A stretch of 59,859 bases of DNA from Pseudomonas sp. (GTDB lineage Bacteria; Pseudomonadota; Gammaproteobacteria; Pseudomonadales; Pseudomonadaceae): contig JAKUTK010000013.1 in assembly GCA_022448005.1 (NCBI GenBank), positions 44,619 to 104,477 on the forward strand, read 5' to 3'. The first letter of the stretch is position 1, and each line of letters opens with the position of its first letter. The position numbers and the translations under genes are program-made. Below, in pieces: positions 17,134 to 26,165 of the stretch. The notes under the pieces were generated by a model. It was not told the origin of the DNA and did not search any database. It saw nothing but the letters and a program-made list of their open reading frames with translations.

Positions 17134-17891
17134 ATCGCCGTGGCTCCGCCATCGACCGCCAGTGCGTGACCGGTGGTAAAGGCCGCGGCATCGCTGCAGA
17201 GGTAGAGCACGGCAGCAGCAATTTCCTCGACCTTGCCTACGCGGCCGACCGGGTGCATGGCCGCGGCAAACTCGGCCTTGCGTGGGTCTGCCTCATAAGC
17301 ACGACGAAACATGTCGGTATCGATCACCGCCGGACAGACGGCGTTGACCCTGATTTTCTTCTTGGCGTATTCGATCGCCGCCGACTTGGTCAAACCGATG
17401 ACCGCATGCTTGGACGCCGAATAGATGCTCATTTTCGGAGCCGCCCCCAGGCCCGCCACCGAGGCCGTGTTGACGATCGCACCGCCGCCCTGCGCGAGCA
17501 TCAACGGCAGCTGGTGTTTCATGCACAGCCAGACACCTTTGACGTTGACACCCATGATGGCGTCGAACTCGGCTTCACTGCCTTCGGCCAGGCGCCCCTG
17601 TTCGATTTCGATCCCGGCATTGTTGAACGCATAGTCGATGCGCCCATAGGTCGACACCGCCTGCTCGACCATCGCCTTGACCTCAGCATCGCGGGTGACG
17701 TCACAGCGCACGAACACCGCCTCGCCGCCAGCCTGGCGAATCGCTTCAGCGCATGCTGCCCCACCGGCCTCATCCACATCAGCCACCACGACCTTTAGCC
17801 CCTGCTCGGCGAACGCCAACGCCGTTGCGCGGCCAATGCCCGCTGCACCACCGGTAACCAATGCAACCTGACCGGAAAAACACATGCTCAT
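17130..17891 (-). CDS. SDR family oxidoreductase
   Basis: A classical short-chain dehydrogenase/reductase of 253 residues. It shows the NAD(P)-binding TGGAAGIG motif near residue 14, NNAG, the catalytic Ser, and YSASK with the active-site Tyr/Lys. The C-terminal DGGATAI is typical of glucose-dehydrogenase-like SDRs. Substrate cannot be told from sequence. The frame is open to 18014 but the family N-terminus (MCFSGQVALVTGG) starts at 17891 or 17885. It is divergent from the CurA-like oxidoreductase, with ~215 bases between. Confidence 0.9.
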   Translation of the reverse strand: MSMCFSGQVALVTGGAAGIGRATALAFAEQGLKVVVADVDEAGGAACAEAIRQAGGEAVFVRCDVTRDAEVKAMVEQAVSTYGRIDYAFNNAGIEIEQGRLAEGSEAEFDAIMGVNVKGVWLCMKHQLPLMLAQGGGAIVNTASVAGLGAAPKMSIYSASKHAVIGLTKSAAIEYAKKKIRVNAVCPAVIDTDMFRRAYEADPRKAEFAAAMHPVGRVGKVEEIAAAVLYLCSDAAAFTTGHALAVDGGATAI

Positions 17892-18105
17892 GCTAGATAC
17901 CCTGATCGATTTGAAAGAAGGCGCCAGTCCGAATGTGACTGCAAACCAAACGCTGGTCATGGTTATACCGCCATCCTTCACGCCGATTAAGCAGAGGATG
18001 GCGATATCACTCACGCGGATGCCAATGCATTCCAGCGTGACCGCCTTACTTGCGGTGCTGCCTCAGGAAGGCTAAACCAAGGGTTTGCACACACAAGAGG
18101 CTTCC

Positions 18106-19110
18106 ATGGACAAGACCAATCGCCAGTTCCTACTGGCCAAGCGCCCGGTTGGCGCACCTAACCGCGAAACCTTTGAATACGCGGAGAAACCGCTGGGCGA
18201 ACTCGGCCAGAACCAGATACTGGTGAAGAACGAGTACCTGTCGCTTGACCCAGCCATGCGCGGCTGGATGAACGATGCCAAGTCGTACATTCCACCGGTT
18301 GGCATTGGCGAGGTGATGCGCGCGCTCGGCGTGGGCAAGGTCATCGCCTCCCAGCATCCTGGGTTTGCCGAAGGCGACTACGTCAATGGCGCGCTGGGCG
18401 TGCAGGACTATTTCCTCGGCGAACCGAAGGGCTTCTATAAAGTCGATCCGAACCAGGCCCCACTGCCTCGCTACCTGTCTGCGCTAGGCATGACTGGCAT
18501 GACGGCCTATTTCGGTCTGCTGTCAGTGGGTGAGCCGAAATCCGGTGAAACCGTGGTGATTTCCGGTGCAGCAGGCGCAGTTGGCGGCGTCGCGGGACAG
18601 ATCGCCAAAATCAAAGGCTGTCGCGTAGTCGGTATCGCCGGTGGCGCCGACAAGTGCCGCTTCCTCACCGAAGAGCTCGGATTCGACGCCGCCATCGATT
18701 ACAAGAGCGAGGATGTTGCAGCAGGCTTGAAGCGTGAATGCCCGAAAGGCGTCGACGTTTACTTCGACAACGTGGGCGGTGACATCCTCGACGCGGTGCT
18801 GACGCGCATTGCCGTAGGCGCGCGCATCGTCATCTGCGGCGCCATCAGCCAGTACAACAACAAGGACGCGGTCAAGGGACCGGCCAACTACCTGTCCTTG
18901 CTGGTCAACCGCGGCAGGATGCAGGGCATGGTGGTGATGGACTACGTCTCACGCTATCCAGAAGCCATGAAAGACATGGCGGGCTGGATGCAAAGCGGCG
19001 AGCTGAAGAGCAAGGAAGACATCGTCGAAGGGCTGGAAACCTTCCCGGAGACGCTGATGAAGCTGTTCACCGGCGGTAACTTCGGCAAGCTGGTGCTGAA
19101 GGTCAGCTAA
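18106..19110 (+). CDS. NADP-dependent oxidoreductase (CurA/PTGR-like)
   Basis: A 334-residue zinc-independent medium-chain reductase. The N-terminal part (NRQFLLAKRPVGAPNRETFEY) and the coenzyme motif SGAAGAVGGVAGQIAKIKGC are those of the curcumin/prostaglandin reductase group, which reduces double bonds of alpha,beta-unsaturated ketones with NADPH. I chose the ATG at 18106, because AAGAGG lies five bases upstream; the frame is open 21 bases further. A strong terminator follows 15 bases after the stop. Confidence 0.92.
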   Translation: MDKTNRQFLLAKRPVGAPNRETFEYAEKPLGELGQNQILVKNEYLSLDPAMRGWMNDAKSYIPPVGIGEVMRALGVGKVIASQHPGFAEGDYVNGALGVQDYFLGEPKGFYKVDPNQAPLPRYLSALGMTGMTAYFGLLSVGEPKSGETVVISGAAGAVGGVAGQIAKIKGCRVVGIAGGADKCRFLTEELGFDAAIDYKSEDVAAGLKRECPKGVDVYFDNVGGDILDAVLTRIAVGARIVICGAISQYNNKDAVKGPANYLSLLVNRGRMQGMVVMDYVSRYPEAMKDMAGWMQSGELKSKEDIVEGLETFPETLMKLFTGGNFGKLVLKVS

Positions 19111-19125
19111 GCGGATGGTGAATGA

Positions 19126-19153
19126 GCCGGTCGCAGCCATCGCGACCGGCTTT
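19126..19153 (+). terminator. Rho-independent terminator
   Basis: GCCGGTCGC (19126-19134) and GCGACCGGC (19142-19150) form a perfect 9-bp stem with a 7-base loop, followed by TTTGT. It sits between the convergent ends of the CurA-like gene and pyrF. It best fits the plus-strand gene, with weaker T-content for pyrF. Confidence 0.85.
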
Positions 19154-19158
19154 GTAAT

Positions 19159-19854
19159 TCACGCCAGTTCCGCGACGACCGCTGCCAGCGCTTGAGCCGG
19201 ATCGGCGGCCTGAGCGATTGGACGGCCAATCACCAAGTAATCAGAACCTGCCTGAATCGCCTGCGCCGGAGTGAGAATCCGCCGTTGATCATCCGCTGCG
19301 CTGCCGGCGGGACGAATGCCCGGCGTCACCAGCTGCAGTCCGGCGAACTGCGCCTTCAGTGGTTGCGCCTCCTGAGCGGAGCAGACCAGCCCATCCAGCC
19401 CAGCCTTTTCGGCCAGACCCGCAAGCCGCAATACCTGCTGTTGAGGTTGCAGATCCAACCCGATATCAGCCAGGTCCGCCTGTTCCATGCTGGTCAACAC
19501 TGTCACGCCGATGAGCAGAGGCTTTTGCCCACTCAGCTTGTCCAATGTTTCCCGGCAGGTGACCATCATCCGCAAGCCACCCGAGCAATGTACGTTCACC
19601 ATCCACACGCCCAGTTCTGCAGCCGCCTTCACGGCCATCGCCGTGGTATTGGGGATGTCGTGGAATTTCAGGTCGAGAAACACCTCGAACCCTTTAGCCT
19701 GCAACGCTTCCACCACCGGTGGACCGCAGCGGGTGAACAGTTCCTTGCCCACCTTGACGCGACATAGCGCCGGATCCAGTTGCCCGGCCAAGGCCAGCGC
19801 AGCATCACGGGAGGGGAAATCGAGCGCAACGATAATCGGCGTCTGGCAGGGCAT
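19159..19854 (-). CDS. pyrF: Orotidine 5'-phosphate decarboxylase PyrF
   Basis: PyrF makes UMP from orotidine monophosphate, the last step of de novo pyrimidine synthesis. The 231-residue product has the catalytic [10 protein letters not shown] motif, the N-terminal [12 protein letters not shown] strand, and the phosphate-binding C-terminal GRPI. The start at 19854 (MPCQTPII) is supported by GAGGA six bases upstream. It is divergent from the small DUF2897 gene. Confidence 0.97.
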   Translation of the reverse strand: MPCQTPIIVALDFPSRDAALALAGQLDPALCRVKVGKELFTRCGPPVVEALQAKGFEVFLDLKFHDIPNTTAMAVKAAAELGVWMVNVHCSGGLRMMVTCRETLDKLSGQKPLLIGVTVLTSMEQADLADIGLDLQPQQQVLRLAGLAEKAGLDGLVCSAQEAQPLKAQFAGLQLVTPGIRPAGSAADDQRRILTPAQAIQAGSDYLVIGRPIAQAADPAQALAAVVAELA

Positions 19855-20015
19855 GGCGAGTCCTCGGCAAAATTCGGCGCGCATTGTCGCAGAAAAACAA
19901 CTGTCGAGCGGAGCCGCTCAAGTCACGCCCGCCACGCCGTGTTGAACCGCTCTGGCTTCGTACTGCTGCCCAGCGTAAGGTGGTGAGCATACAGATCAAG
20001 CTACTGGAGAAGTCC

Positions 20016-20183
20016 ATGCCCTGGTACATCTGGCTTTTACTAGCTCTCGTCATTGGCACCATAATCGGCGGCCTGCTGATGTTGCGCGCCGGGGCGCGCA
20101 AGATTCCGCTGACCGACGAGCAAAAACAGCGTATTGCTCAGCGCAACGCCGAAGCAGACGCCCAGGACGCTCGGGATCGATAA
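20016..20183 (+). CDS. Small membrane protein, DUF2897-like
   Basis: A 55-residue protein with one N-terminal membrane helix (WYIWLLLALVIGTIIGGLLML) and a short charged tail rich in Gln, Arg and Glu. It resembles the DUF2897 family found in pseudomonads; function unknown. The ATG at 20016 has TGGAGA five bases upstream; the longer frame reaching back to 19884 has no supporting ribosome site. Confidence 0.8.
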   Translation: MPWYIWLLLALVIGTIIGGLLMLRAGARKIPLTDEQKQRIAQRNAEADAQDARDR

Positions 20184-20516
20184 TCAGAGCCTTGGCTTAG
20201 CGCCGCGTCCGCTGGGTGTGCCAGCCGTAGACCACGAATCCAGAAAAGTACTGCAATAGCGGCGTAAAAACCTTCCGTTAGGCGAGTATTACATCCTCTT
20301 TACAGGATGATTGAATGTCAGCGGCTCGCTCCCTCACAAAGGGAACCGGACCAAAGTTCTCGGCTCACCTACCGGTCTGCACGCTTCCAGGTAACCACCG
20401 GGCGTGCCGGTCGACTGGATCGGCCGCCTGCCCCTTCGGTCACTGACTAACCGCGTTGAAGGACGGGCTAAGCGGCAAACATAGCGTGCCGCTGCGTTGT
20501 AGCTATCACGCCGCTG
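20184..20516. other. Non-coding stretch before the EAL remnant
   Basis: I see no gene here on either strand. It holds one small hairpin (CATCCT, six-base loop, AGGATG, about 20291-20308). The missing N-terminal half of the EAL protein encoded just downstream is not recognisable in any frame, so it is either lost or decayed beyond reading. Confidence 0.5.
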
Positions 20517-21032
20517 ATGGATGAGAGCGCCACTGCCGGTTGTCTACGCGAAAGTTCCGTGACGGCAGCAGGCTGCTGGAATATCGCGGCACCGCCAGCG
20601 ATGCCAGCGACGATACAGCTGGAGATCACCGAGACCGCTTTGCTGCAGGAAAACGAGAGCACGTTGGATGAGCCCAGTCGGTTGAAGTCGCTCGGCTTGC
20701 GGCTTGCAATGGATGACTTCGGTACCGGCTACTCGTCACTGAGCAATCTACGGAACTACCCGTTCGACATGATCAAGATCGACGGCAGTTTCGTTGCGGG
20801 CATGTCCCATTCGGTTGAGAACCACTCCATCGTCAAAGCGTTGATCAACCTTGGTCATGGTTTGAGCATGCGCGTTACCGCCGAAGGTGTGGAAACGCTA
20901 GAACAACTGAATCTGCTACTGGCTGACGGCTGTAGCGAACTGCAAGGATTTCATATGAGCCATCCGCTGCCCGCCAACGAGCTCCACGCTCTACTTAGCA
21001 CCGCGCGCCTGAGTGACAAGGTGAAACAATAA
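20517..21032 (+). pseudogene. C-terminal remnant of an EAL-domain phosphodiesterase
   Basis: From about 20610 the translation is clearly the second half of an EAL (c-di-GMP phosphodiesterase) domain: LEITETALL, LAMDDFGTGYSSLSNL, FDMIKIDGSFV, RVTAEGVET, LQGFHMSHPLP. The first half, with the EAL signature and substrate-binding residues, and any GGDEF or sensor part are absent. The ~32 codons before it have no EAL similarity. Half a barrel cannot be active, so this is most likely a decayed gene, though the remaining frame is intact to its stop. Confidence 0.82.
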
Positions 21033-21047
21033 TCCAACGTCAGCGGT

Positions 21048-21557
21048 TCAGCGTTTTAGTTCGAAATTGATCTGCGCGCCATCGATGAGAGCTTCGTCCT
21101 GTGCCGCTCCTGGCAGCAACTCGCCGCTCATTTGCAGCGAGCGAGATTCGCTGGACTCGAAGAGCGGTGGCAGCAGGCTCAAGGACGTTGGCTCTTCAGC
21201 CGGATCGAGGTTTTCCGTCCAATCCTCCGGAAGGCTCAGGTCGAGATCTGGCTCAGGCAGTTCCACTTTCTGCAGCTTGGTCTTTGGCTCGGCAGCGGAA
21301 CGCTTGGCCTTTGGCGCAGGCGTGGGCGCGATGGGTTCGGTCGTTGGCTGTCCGGGGTTCGCTGCCAGGGCCGGCTCGTCTTCAGACTCGATACTCACCG
21401 GACCGACCCGCCTATCCAGCTTGGGCTCGGCGACTATCGGCGCAGCTGCGTCAGCTGGCGAAACAGTGACCGTGGGCGGCGTGGGAGTCTTAGGCTGATC
21501 CGGAACCTCGTCACAGCCAGCCAGTAGCGACAGGCCTATTAACATCAGCCATCTCAT
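21048..21557 (-). CDS. Predicted lipoprotein of unknown function
   Basis: The 169-residue product starts with a lipoprotein signal (MRWLMLIGLSLLAGC, lipobox LLAGC, Cys at 15). A Pro/Thr/Ala/Glu-rich, probably unfolded region follows, and the C-terminus (SLQMSGELLPGAAQDEALIDGAQINFEL) reads as a short beta-rich stretch. It is probably anchored in the outer membrane. It follows the MocR gene by ~20 bases on the same strand, with GGAGGG upstream of the start, so both may be co-transcribed. No family recognised. Confidence 0.7.
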   Translation of the reverse strand: MRWLMLIGLSLLAGCDEVPDQPKTPTPPTVTVSPADAAAPIVAEPKLDRRVGPVSIESEDEPALAANPGQPTTEPIAPTPAPKAKRSAAEPKTKLQKVELPEPDLDLSLPEDWTENLDPAEEPTSLSLLPPLFESSESRSLQMSGELLPGAAQDEALIDGAQINFELKR

Positions 21558-21576
21558 TTTCCGCCCTCCCCTTCAT

Positions 21577-23007
21577 TCAGTTCGATTGCCGACAAAGCTC
21601 TCCAGCAAGCTCACCTAACGTTTTCAATGCTCGCTCCGCCTCGGCCGTCCAGGGCAGCGCGCAGTTGAGCCGAATACAGTGATTGAACTGTTCGGTGTTG
21701 CTGAAAATCAATCCTGGCGCGATGCTGATGCCTCGCCTCAACGCCTGAACGTGCAGCTCCTTGGTATTCACCCGAGCCGGTAAGCTGACCCAGAGAATGA
21801 ACCCGCCCGTAGGACGAGTCATCTGGGTTCCCTCTGGGAAGTAGCGTTGCACGGCAAGCTGGAAAGCGCTGAGATTCTTCCGGTACTCGTGGCGAATGTA
21901 ACGCAGATGGCGGTCGTACCCCCCGTTTTCAAGATACGCCGCAACACCCATCTGCGTGACGCTGCAGGCCGAATGCGTACTAAAGGTCTGCAGACGCTTT
22001 ATCTCTTCGCGGTAGCGGCCAGGCAGTATCCAGCCGATACGTACGCCGGGCGAAATGGTCTTGGAGAAGCTCGAGCAGTAAATCACCCGTCCCTCGGTGT
22101 CATTAGACTTGAGCGCCCTAATCGACCCTACGTCGAACAATAACTCGCCGTAGATATCGTCTTCGACAATCTGTATGTCGAAATTCGCCGCCAGTTTCAG
22201 CAACTGCTTCTGCCGTCCGTCCGGGACGCTGCCACCGAGAGGATTGCTGAGGCGTGCTGTCAGGACCAGCGCTTTGATTGGCCATTGGCTGGCTGCAAGC
22301 TGCAACGCCTCGAGGCTGAGCCCGGTATCCGGATCACACGGGATCTCGATCACCTTGAGCCCGAGCAAATCGGCCAGTTGAAGCAAACCGTAGTAACTGG
22401 GCGATTCCGCTGCGATCAGGTCGCCGGGCTTGGTCAGCACCCGCAAGGACATCTGCAGCGCATCGACGCAACCGTGTGTGATCACCACCTCGTCAGGTCC
22501 GACCACCACGCCTGCGTCACGCATGCGGATCGCCACCTGCCGGCGCAGCGGCTCGTAGCCGGGACTGAACATGTAGCTGAAGGCCTGCTGACTCTGGAAG
22601 CGAGTGACCTTGGCAAGCTGCTGATGCAATGCACGAGCAGGCAGATAATCCACGTGCGGTACGGCGGCGCCCAGCGGTATGAGCCCGTCACGGCGTGATT
22701 CGCTGAGCACCTGATTGATAATGCTGCTGCGCGTGACCAGCGTCGGCCGTTCTACCTGCGCGATATCCGGCGTAGGGGCGGTCAGTGCCGGGGTGTGATG
22801 CACATAAAAACCCGACTGCGGGCGAGCACGGATCATCCCTTGGTCTTCGAGATTGGCATAGGCCTGCAGGACCGTCGCATGGCTCACGTTCAGCTGCATG
22901 CTCATCTTGCGTACCGACGGCACCCGCTCGCCCGGGCGATAAACGCCTCGCCGAATGTCGTCGGCGAGCTGGTGTGCAATGCGCTGATAAAGCAACAGAT
23001 TGGTCAT
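21577..23007 (-). CDS. MocR-type GntR regulator with aminotransferase domain
   Basis: A 476-residue MocR-family protein: an N-terminal GntR winged helix (LYQRIAHQLADDIRRGVYRPGERVPSVRKMSMQLNVSHATV) joined to a fold-type I aminotransferase domain. Lys in CSSFSKTISPGVRIGW is the expected PLP-binding lysine, and NPLGG is present. Such proteins sense amino acids or PLP and activate or repress a few genes. No obvious target sits next door. The ATG at 23007 (MTNLLLYQRI) matches the family; another ATG at 23034 would add nine residues. Confidence 0.92.
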   Translation of the reverse strand: MTNLLLYQRIAHQLADDIRRGVYRPGERVPSVRKMSMQLNVSHATVLQAYANLEDQGMIRARPQSGFYVHHTPALTAPTPDIAQVERPTLVTRSSIINQVLSESRRDGLIPLGAAVPHVDYLPARALHQQLAKVTRFQSQQAFSYMFSPGYEPLRRQVAIRMRDAGVVVGPDEVVITHGCVDALQMSLRVLTKPGDLIAAESPSYYGLLQLADLLGLKVIEIPCDPDTGLSLEALQLAASQWPIKALVLTARLSNPLGGSVPDGRQKQLLKLAANFDIQIVEDDIYGELLFDVGSIRALKSNDTEGRVIYCSSFSKTISPGVRIGWILPGRYREEIKRLQTFSTHSACSVTQMGVAAYLENGGYDRHLRYIRHEYRKNLSAFQLAVQRYFPEGTQMTRPTGGFILWVSLPARVNTKELHVQALRRGISIAPGLIFSNTEQFNHCIRLNCALPWTAEAERALKTLGELAGELCRQSN

Positions 23008-23121
23008 ATCGTCCGTCCCCGCCAACTGGACCATAACAGTAGTACACCACCGTTATGTTCGACCAATACAGTTGCTTGCTAACTCGCCAACACAGTCAGC
23101 TCTCTTTATCGAAAATTGAGA

Positions 23122-23928
23122 TCAACGTGGACTGCTCAAACGCCCTTGCTCGTCGGAAAAGAGGATCTCGACCCGGCGATTCTGTGCGCGTCCACGTGCT
23201 GACGCGTTCTCCGCGACGCGATATTGCTCGCCGTAACCGACAACCTCGATACGCCCCGCATCGATTCCAAGGTTTTGCATAAAGTCACCCACCGCCTGTG
23301 CGCGCGCCTTCGACAAAGCGAGGTTCTCGGCCGCATCACCGCGGTTGTCTGTATAGCCCTCTACCCGCACGCGACGCTTGGGATTGACCTGCAGAAAATG
23401 AACGACCTTTAGCAGTGTGCGGTTGGCCGAGGATCCCAGCTTGGCACTGGCTGCCCTGAACAACACATCCCCAAGGGTCATGACCAGGCCGCGATCGGTC
23501 TCGGCGGCCGCGAGGCTCACCATCTGATCCTCCAGCCAACGCCCCTGGTGCTGCAGGTCGAGCATTCGGGCTTCCTGTACAGCCTGACGCAAACGCTCAT
23601 GCTCCATGCTCAACTGGATCGCGCGCCGCTGGTTCTGCAGCTGCTCGCTGTGCTGGCGGGCTATCTCGCTGTAGCGCCTGCTGAGGTATGCATAATGAGT
23701 AACGTCCTCCGCGTTGCCCAGGTAATCGGCGAAGCGCTTGGCTCGGTCAAGCGACTCGCTCGCGCGCATCACATCCTTGGGCGCATCCTGAAGTATTTGT
23801 GGTTCCTCACTTACGTTTTGAAAAACAATCGATGCGTCTTGCAGCTGCTGTTGCGACTCGCGCGTTGCGCAACCTTGAAACGCACCAAGCGCTACCAGCA
23901 ATGCGGGTATCAGGTAGACCGGTTTCAC
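23122..23928 (-). CDS. OmpA-family outer-membrane lipoprotein
   Basis: The 268-residue product has a lipoprotein signal (lipobox FQGC, Cys at about 20), a long helical, Arg/Gln/Glu-rich middle (about 50-140), and a C-terminal OmpA peptidoglycan-binding domain (about 145-265, VEGYTDNRGDAAENLALSKARAQAV ... GRAQNRRVEILF). It begins with GTG at 23928 inside the overlap GTGA with the DUF4398 gene, with GGGAG seven bases upstream: clear translational coupling. It probably links outer membrane and cell wall together with the DUF4398 lipoprotein. Confidence 0.9.
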   Translation of the reverse strand: MKPVYLIPALLVALGAFQGCATRESQQQLQDASIVFQNVSEEPQILQDAPKDVMRASESLDRAKRFADYLGNAEDVTHYAYLSRRYSEIARQHSEQLQNQRRAIQLSMEHERLRQAVQEARMLDLQHQGRWLEDQMVSLAAAETDRGLVMTLGDVLFRAASAKLGSSANRTLLKVVHFLQVNPKRRVRVEGYTDNRGDAAENLALSKARAQAVGDFMQNLGIDAGRIEVVGYGEQYRVAENASARGRAQNRRVEILFSDEQGRLSSPR

Positions 23929-24275
23929 TGCAACGCTCCCAGCTGTTCACGCAAGCGCGCGATGCGGCGGTGCAATTCCGCCAGCTCCTGCTGACTCTTC
24001 TCGTTAAGGACCCGAGCCTCTGCCAGCCGTGCATCAAGCTCGGCTTGCTCGGCCTGTAGACGTGCCTCTCGATAATGCTCATCCTTCATCGCTGCGACCG
24101 CAGCCGCAAACTTATGCTCCGCTTGCTTCAGTTCCGGCGTCTGTTGCGCAGCGCCCACCGAGCGTGCTTGGATCAACGCCTGTTCGGTAAGCCGCAGCTG
24201 TTCGGTGGGCGCAGGATCGCTGGCGCAGCCAACCATCGCAAGCAGCACGAGCGTACCGCAAGATTGTTTGATCAA
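23925..24275 (-). CDS. DUF4398-like lipoprotein
   Basis: The product has a lipobox (LVLLAMVGC) and then a mostly helical, Ala/Glu/Gln/Arg-rich body predicted to form a coiled coil, as in DUF4398 proteins. I propose a TTG start at 24275: it gives a proper signal peptide (M)IKQSCGTLVLLAMVGC, has AGGA eight bases upstream, and lies just after the stop of the gene before it. The frame is open to 24335, but that start is also TTG and would spoil the signal peptide. The gene is paired with the OmpA gene. Confidence 0.8.
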   Translation of the reverse strand: MIKQSCGTLVLLAMVGCASDPAPTEQLRLTEQALIQARSVGAAQQTPELKQAEHKFAAAVAAMKDEHYREARLQAEQAELDARLAEARVLNEKSQQELAELHRRIARLREQLGALQ

Positions 24276-24285
24276 TTGAGAAATC

Positions 24286-25110
24286 CTAGCGTTGCGAATT
24301 GCGGGTCGGCGCTGGCTGCTGTTTCCAGCGTTCAAGGTTCTCTACCAGCAGTTGCTGCGGTACCCCCGCGGCGCGCAATTCTGTCATTTTTATTGCGAGC
24401 TGTCCGCGCAGCCACGGACCGTTACACGCCGAGTCGTGAGCGACCGCGAAATGCAAACCTCGACTGAACACCGCTGGTTCCAAACGCTGGATATCGGCGA
24501 GCAGCCCTTGTCGGGCGGCATATGCAATGAAACTGTAACGCTCATGCAGGACATAATCCGCCTTGCCTGTCGACAGCCTGTTCAGAGCCTCGGCCAGGCT
24601 GGGAGCAGCACGTAAACGAAGGTTTTCCTTGGCATAGCGCTCGAACGCACTGCCATAGCTTCCCGTCTTTACAAAGGCGCCCGTTCGGCCTGCCAGATCC
24701 TGCCGGTCCGAATAGAGGAAGCCAGGCTCTTGACCTACCCAGGCGGACATCTGCAAGGCCGTAATTGATGGATGGATGAAATCCAGATATGCCAGTTCCT
24801 TTGGTGCCAGGACCGCACCGGCCAGCACATCGACCCGCCCACTGCGCACTTGCTCCAGCGCCGCGCCCGCATCGCCGGTGTAGAGCACTTCGAGCTTCAG
24901 GTCGAGCGAGTCGGTGATCTTTTTCAGCAGATCAGCGTTCGCTCCCACCAGCCGCTTGGGGTTCTGCGGATCGCGCCAAAGAAAAGGAGGATTGTCTGCG
25001 CCGCCAGTCGCGATCAGCCGATCACACTTTGCAGCCGCCGCGTGCGCCGCGACGGGGGTTGTCAGCAACACGGCGAGCAAAGCGGACTTAAGCGAAACGG
25101 CACAGCGCAT
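24286..25110 (-). CDS. Periplasmic solute-binding-like protein (SBP_bac_3)
   Basis: A 274-residue protein with a signal peptide (MRCAVSLKSALLAVLLTTPVAAHAA) and the fold of family 3 solute-binding proteins: DNPPFLWRDPQNPKRLVGANADLLKKI, VRSGRVDVLAGA, and a second-lobe TGAFVKTGSYGSAFERYAKE. No permease or ATPase lies nearby, so it may be an orphan binding protein or a sensor part rather than a transporter subunit. The start at 25110 has GAGG six bases upstream; an ATG 12 bases earlier lacks one. It precedes the DUF4398/OmpA pair. Confidence 0.85.
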   Translation of the reverse strand: MRCAVSLKSALLAVLLTTPVAAHAAAAKCDRLIATGGADNPPFLWRDPQNPKRLVGANADLLKKITDSLDLKLEVLYTGDAGAALEQVRSGRVDVLAGAVLAPKELAYLDFIHPSITALQMSAWVGQEPGFLYSDRQDLAGRTGAFVKTGSYGSAFERYAKENLRLRAAPSLAEALNRLSTGKADYVLHERYSFIAYAARQGLLADIQRLEPAVFSRGLHFAVAHDSACNGPWLRGQLAIKMTELRAAGVPQQLLVENLERWKQQPAPTRNSQR

Positions 25111-25194
25111 GGAAAACCTCATGGGTAGAATCGGACAAGCTTCTTCTCGGGACTGCTGGAATCTTACCATTGGCCAGTGCAGCCGAGCGCTCAT

Positions 25195-25223
25195 AAAAAA
25201 ACCCGCTAAGAAGCGGGTTTTTT
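25195..25223. terminator. Bidirectional terminator
   Basis: ACCCGCT (25201-25207) and AGCGGGT (25212-25218) form a 7-bp stem with an AAGA loop, flanked by an A-run on the left and a T-run on the right, so it can act on both strands. It lies 12 bases after the end of etfA and mainly ends the minus-strand etfBA transcript. Confidence 0.93.
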
Positions 25224-25235
25224 CAAGCGGCTCAG

Positions 25236-26165
25236 TTACACGAGCTGCTCCAGTTCCGGCAGTATTTCGAACAAGTCACCCACCAGGCCGTAATCGGCGA
25301 CCTGGAAGATTGGTGCTTCTTCGTCCTTGTTGATCGCAACGATCACTTTGGAGTCCTTCATGCCCGCCAGATGCTGGATGGCTCCCGAGATGCCCACCGC
25401 AATATACAGCTGAGGTGCAACGATCTTGCCGGTCTGACCAACCTGCATGTCGTTCGGCACGAAGCCAGCATCGACCGCCGCGCGCGAAGCGCCAACGGCG
25501 GCGCCAAGCTTGTCGGCCAGCGAATAGAGGTGTTTGAAGTTGTCACCGTTCTGCATGCCGCGACCACCGGAGACAACGATCTTCGCAGCCGTCAGCTCAG
25601 GACGATCGGACTTGGCCAGTTCCTCGCCAACGAACGAGGAAACACCCGCATCGCCAGTACCGGAAACCTGCTCGACAGCTGCCGAACCACCTTCAGCATT
25701 GACCGGATCAAAGCCAGTGGCACGCACGGTAATAACTTTGATCGCTGCGCTGGACTGCACGGTGGCAATGGCGTTGCCGGCATAGATCGGACGCTTGAAG
25801 GTGTCTGCGCTTTCGACAGCGATGATTTCAGAGATCTGATCAACGTCCAGCTTGGCGGCTACGCGCGGCAGGAAGTTTTTGCCGTTGGTAGTGGCCGCAG
25901 CCAGCACATGGCTGTAATCCTTCGCCAGATCGGCAATCAGCGGCGCAACGTTTTCCGGCAGCTGATTGGCGTAAGCAGCGTCGTCGGCGACCAGTACCTT
26001 GGAAACGCCTTCGATCTTCGCAGCCGCCTCACCGATAGCAGCGCAACCGGCGCCCGCAACCAGCACATGAATGTCGCCGCCGATCGCCTTGGCTGCAGCC
26101 ACGGTGTTCAGAGTGGCCGCAGCCAGAACGGCATTGTTGTGTTCAGCGATAACCAGGATAGTCAT
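25236..26165 (-). CDS. etfA: Electron transfer flavoprotein subunit alpha
   Basis: EtfA binds FAD in the ETF dimer, which carries electrons from acyl-CoA and other dehydrogenases to ETF-ubiquinone oxidoreductase. The 309-residue product has the N-terminal ETF domain ([22 protein letters not shown]) and the conserved C-terminal FAD domain ([54 protein letters not shown]). It starts directly after the etfB stop with no gap. Confidence 0.97.
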   Translation of the reverse strand: MTILVIAEHNNAVLAAATLNTVAAAKAIGGDIHVLVAGAGCAAIGEAAAKIEGVSKVLVADDAAYANQLPENVAPLIADLAKDYSHVLAAATTNGKNFLPRVAAKLDVDQISEIIAVESADTFKRPIYAGNAIATVQSSAAIKVITVRATGFDPVNAEGGSAAVEQVSGTGDAGVSSFVGEELAKSDRPELTAAKIVVSGGRGMQNGDNFKHLYSLADKLGAAVGASRAAVDAGFVPNDMQVGQTGKIVAPQLYIAVGISGAIQHLAGMKDSKVIVAINKDEEAPIFQVADYGLVGDLFEILPELEQLV

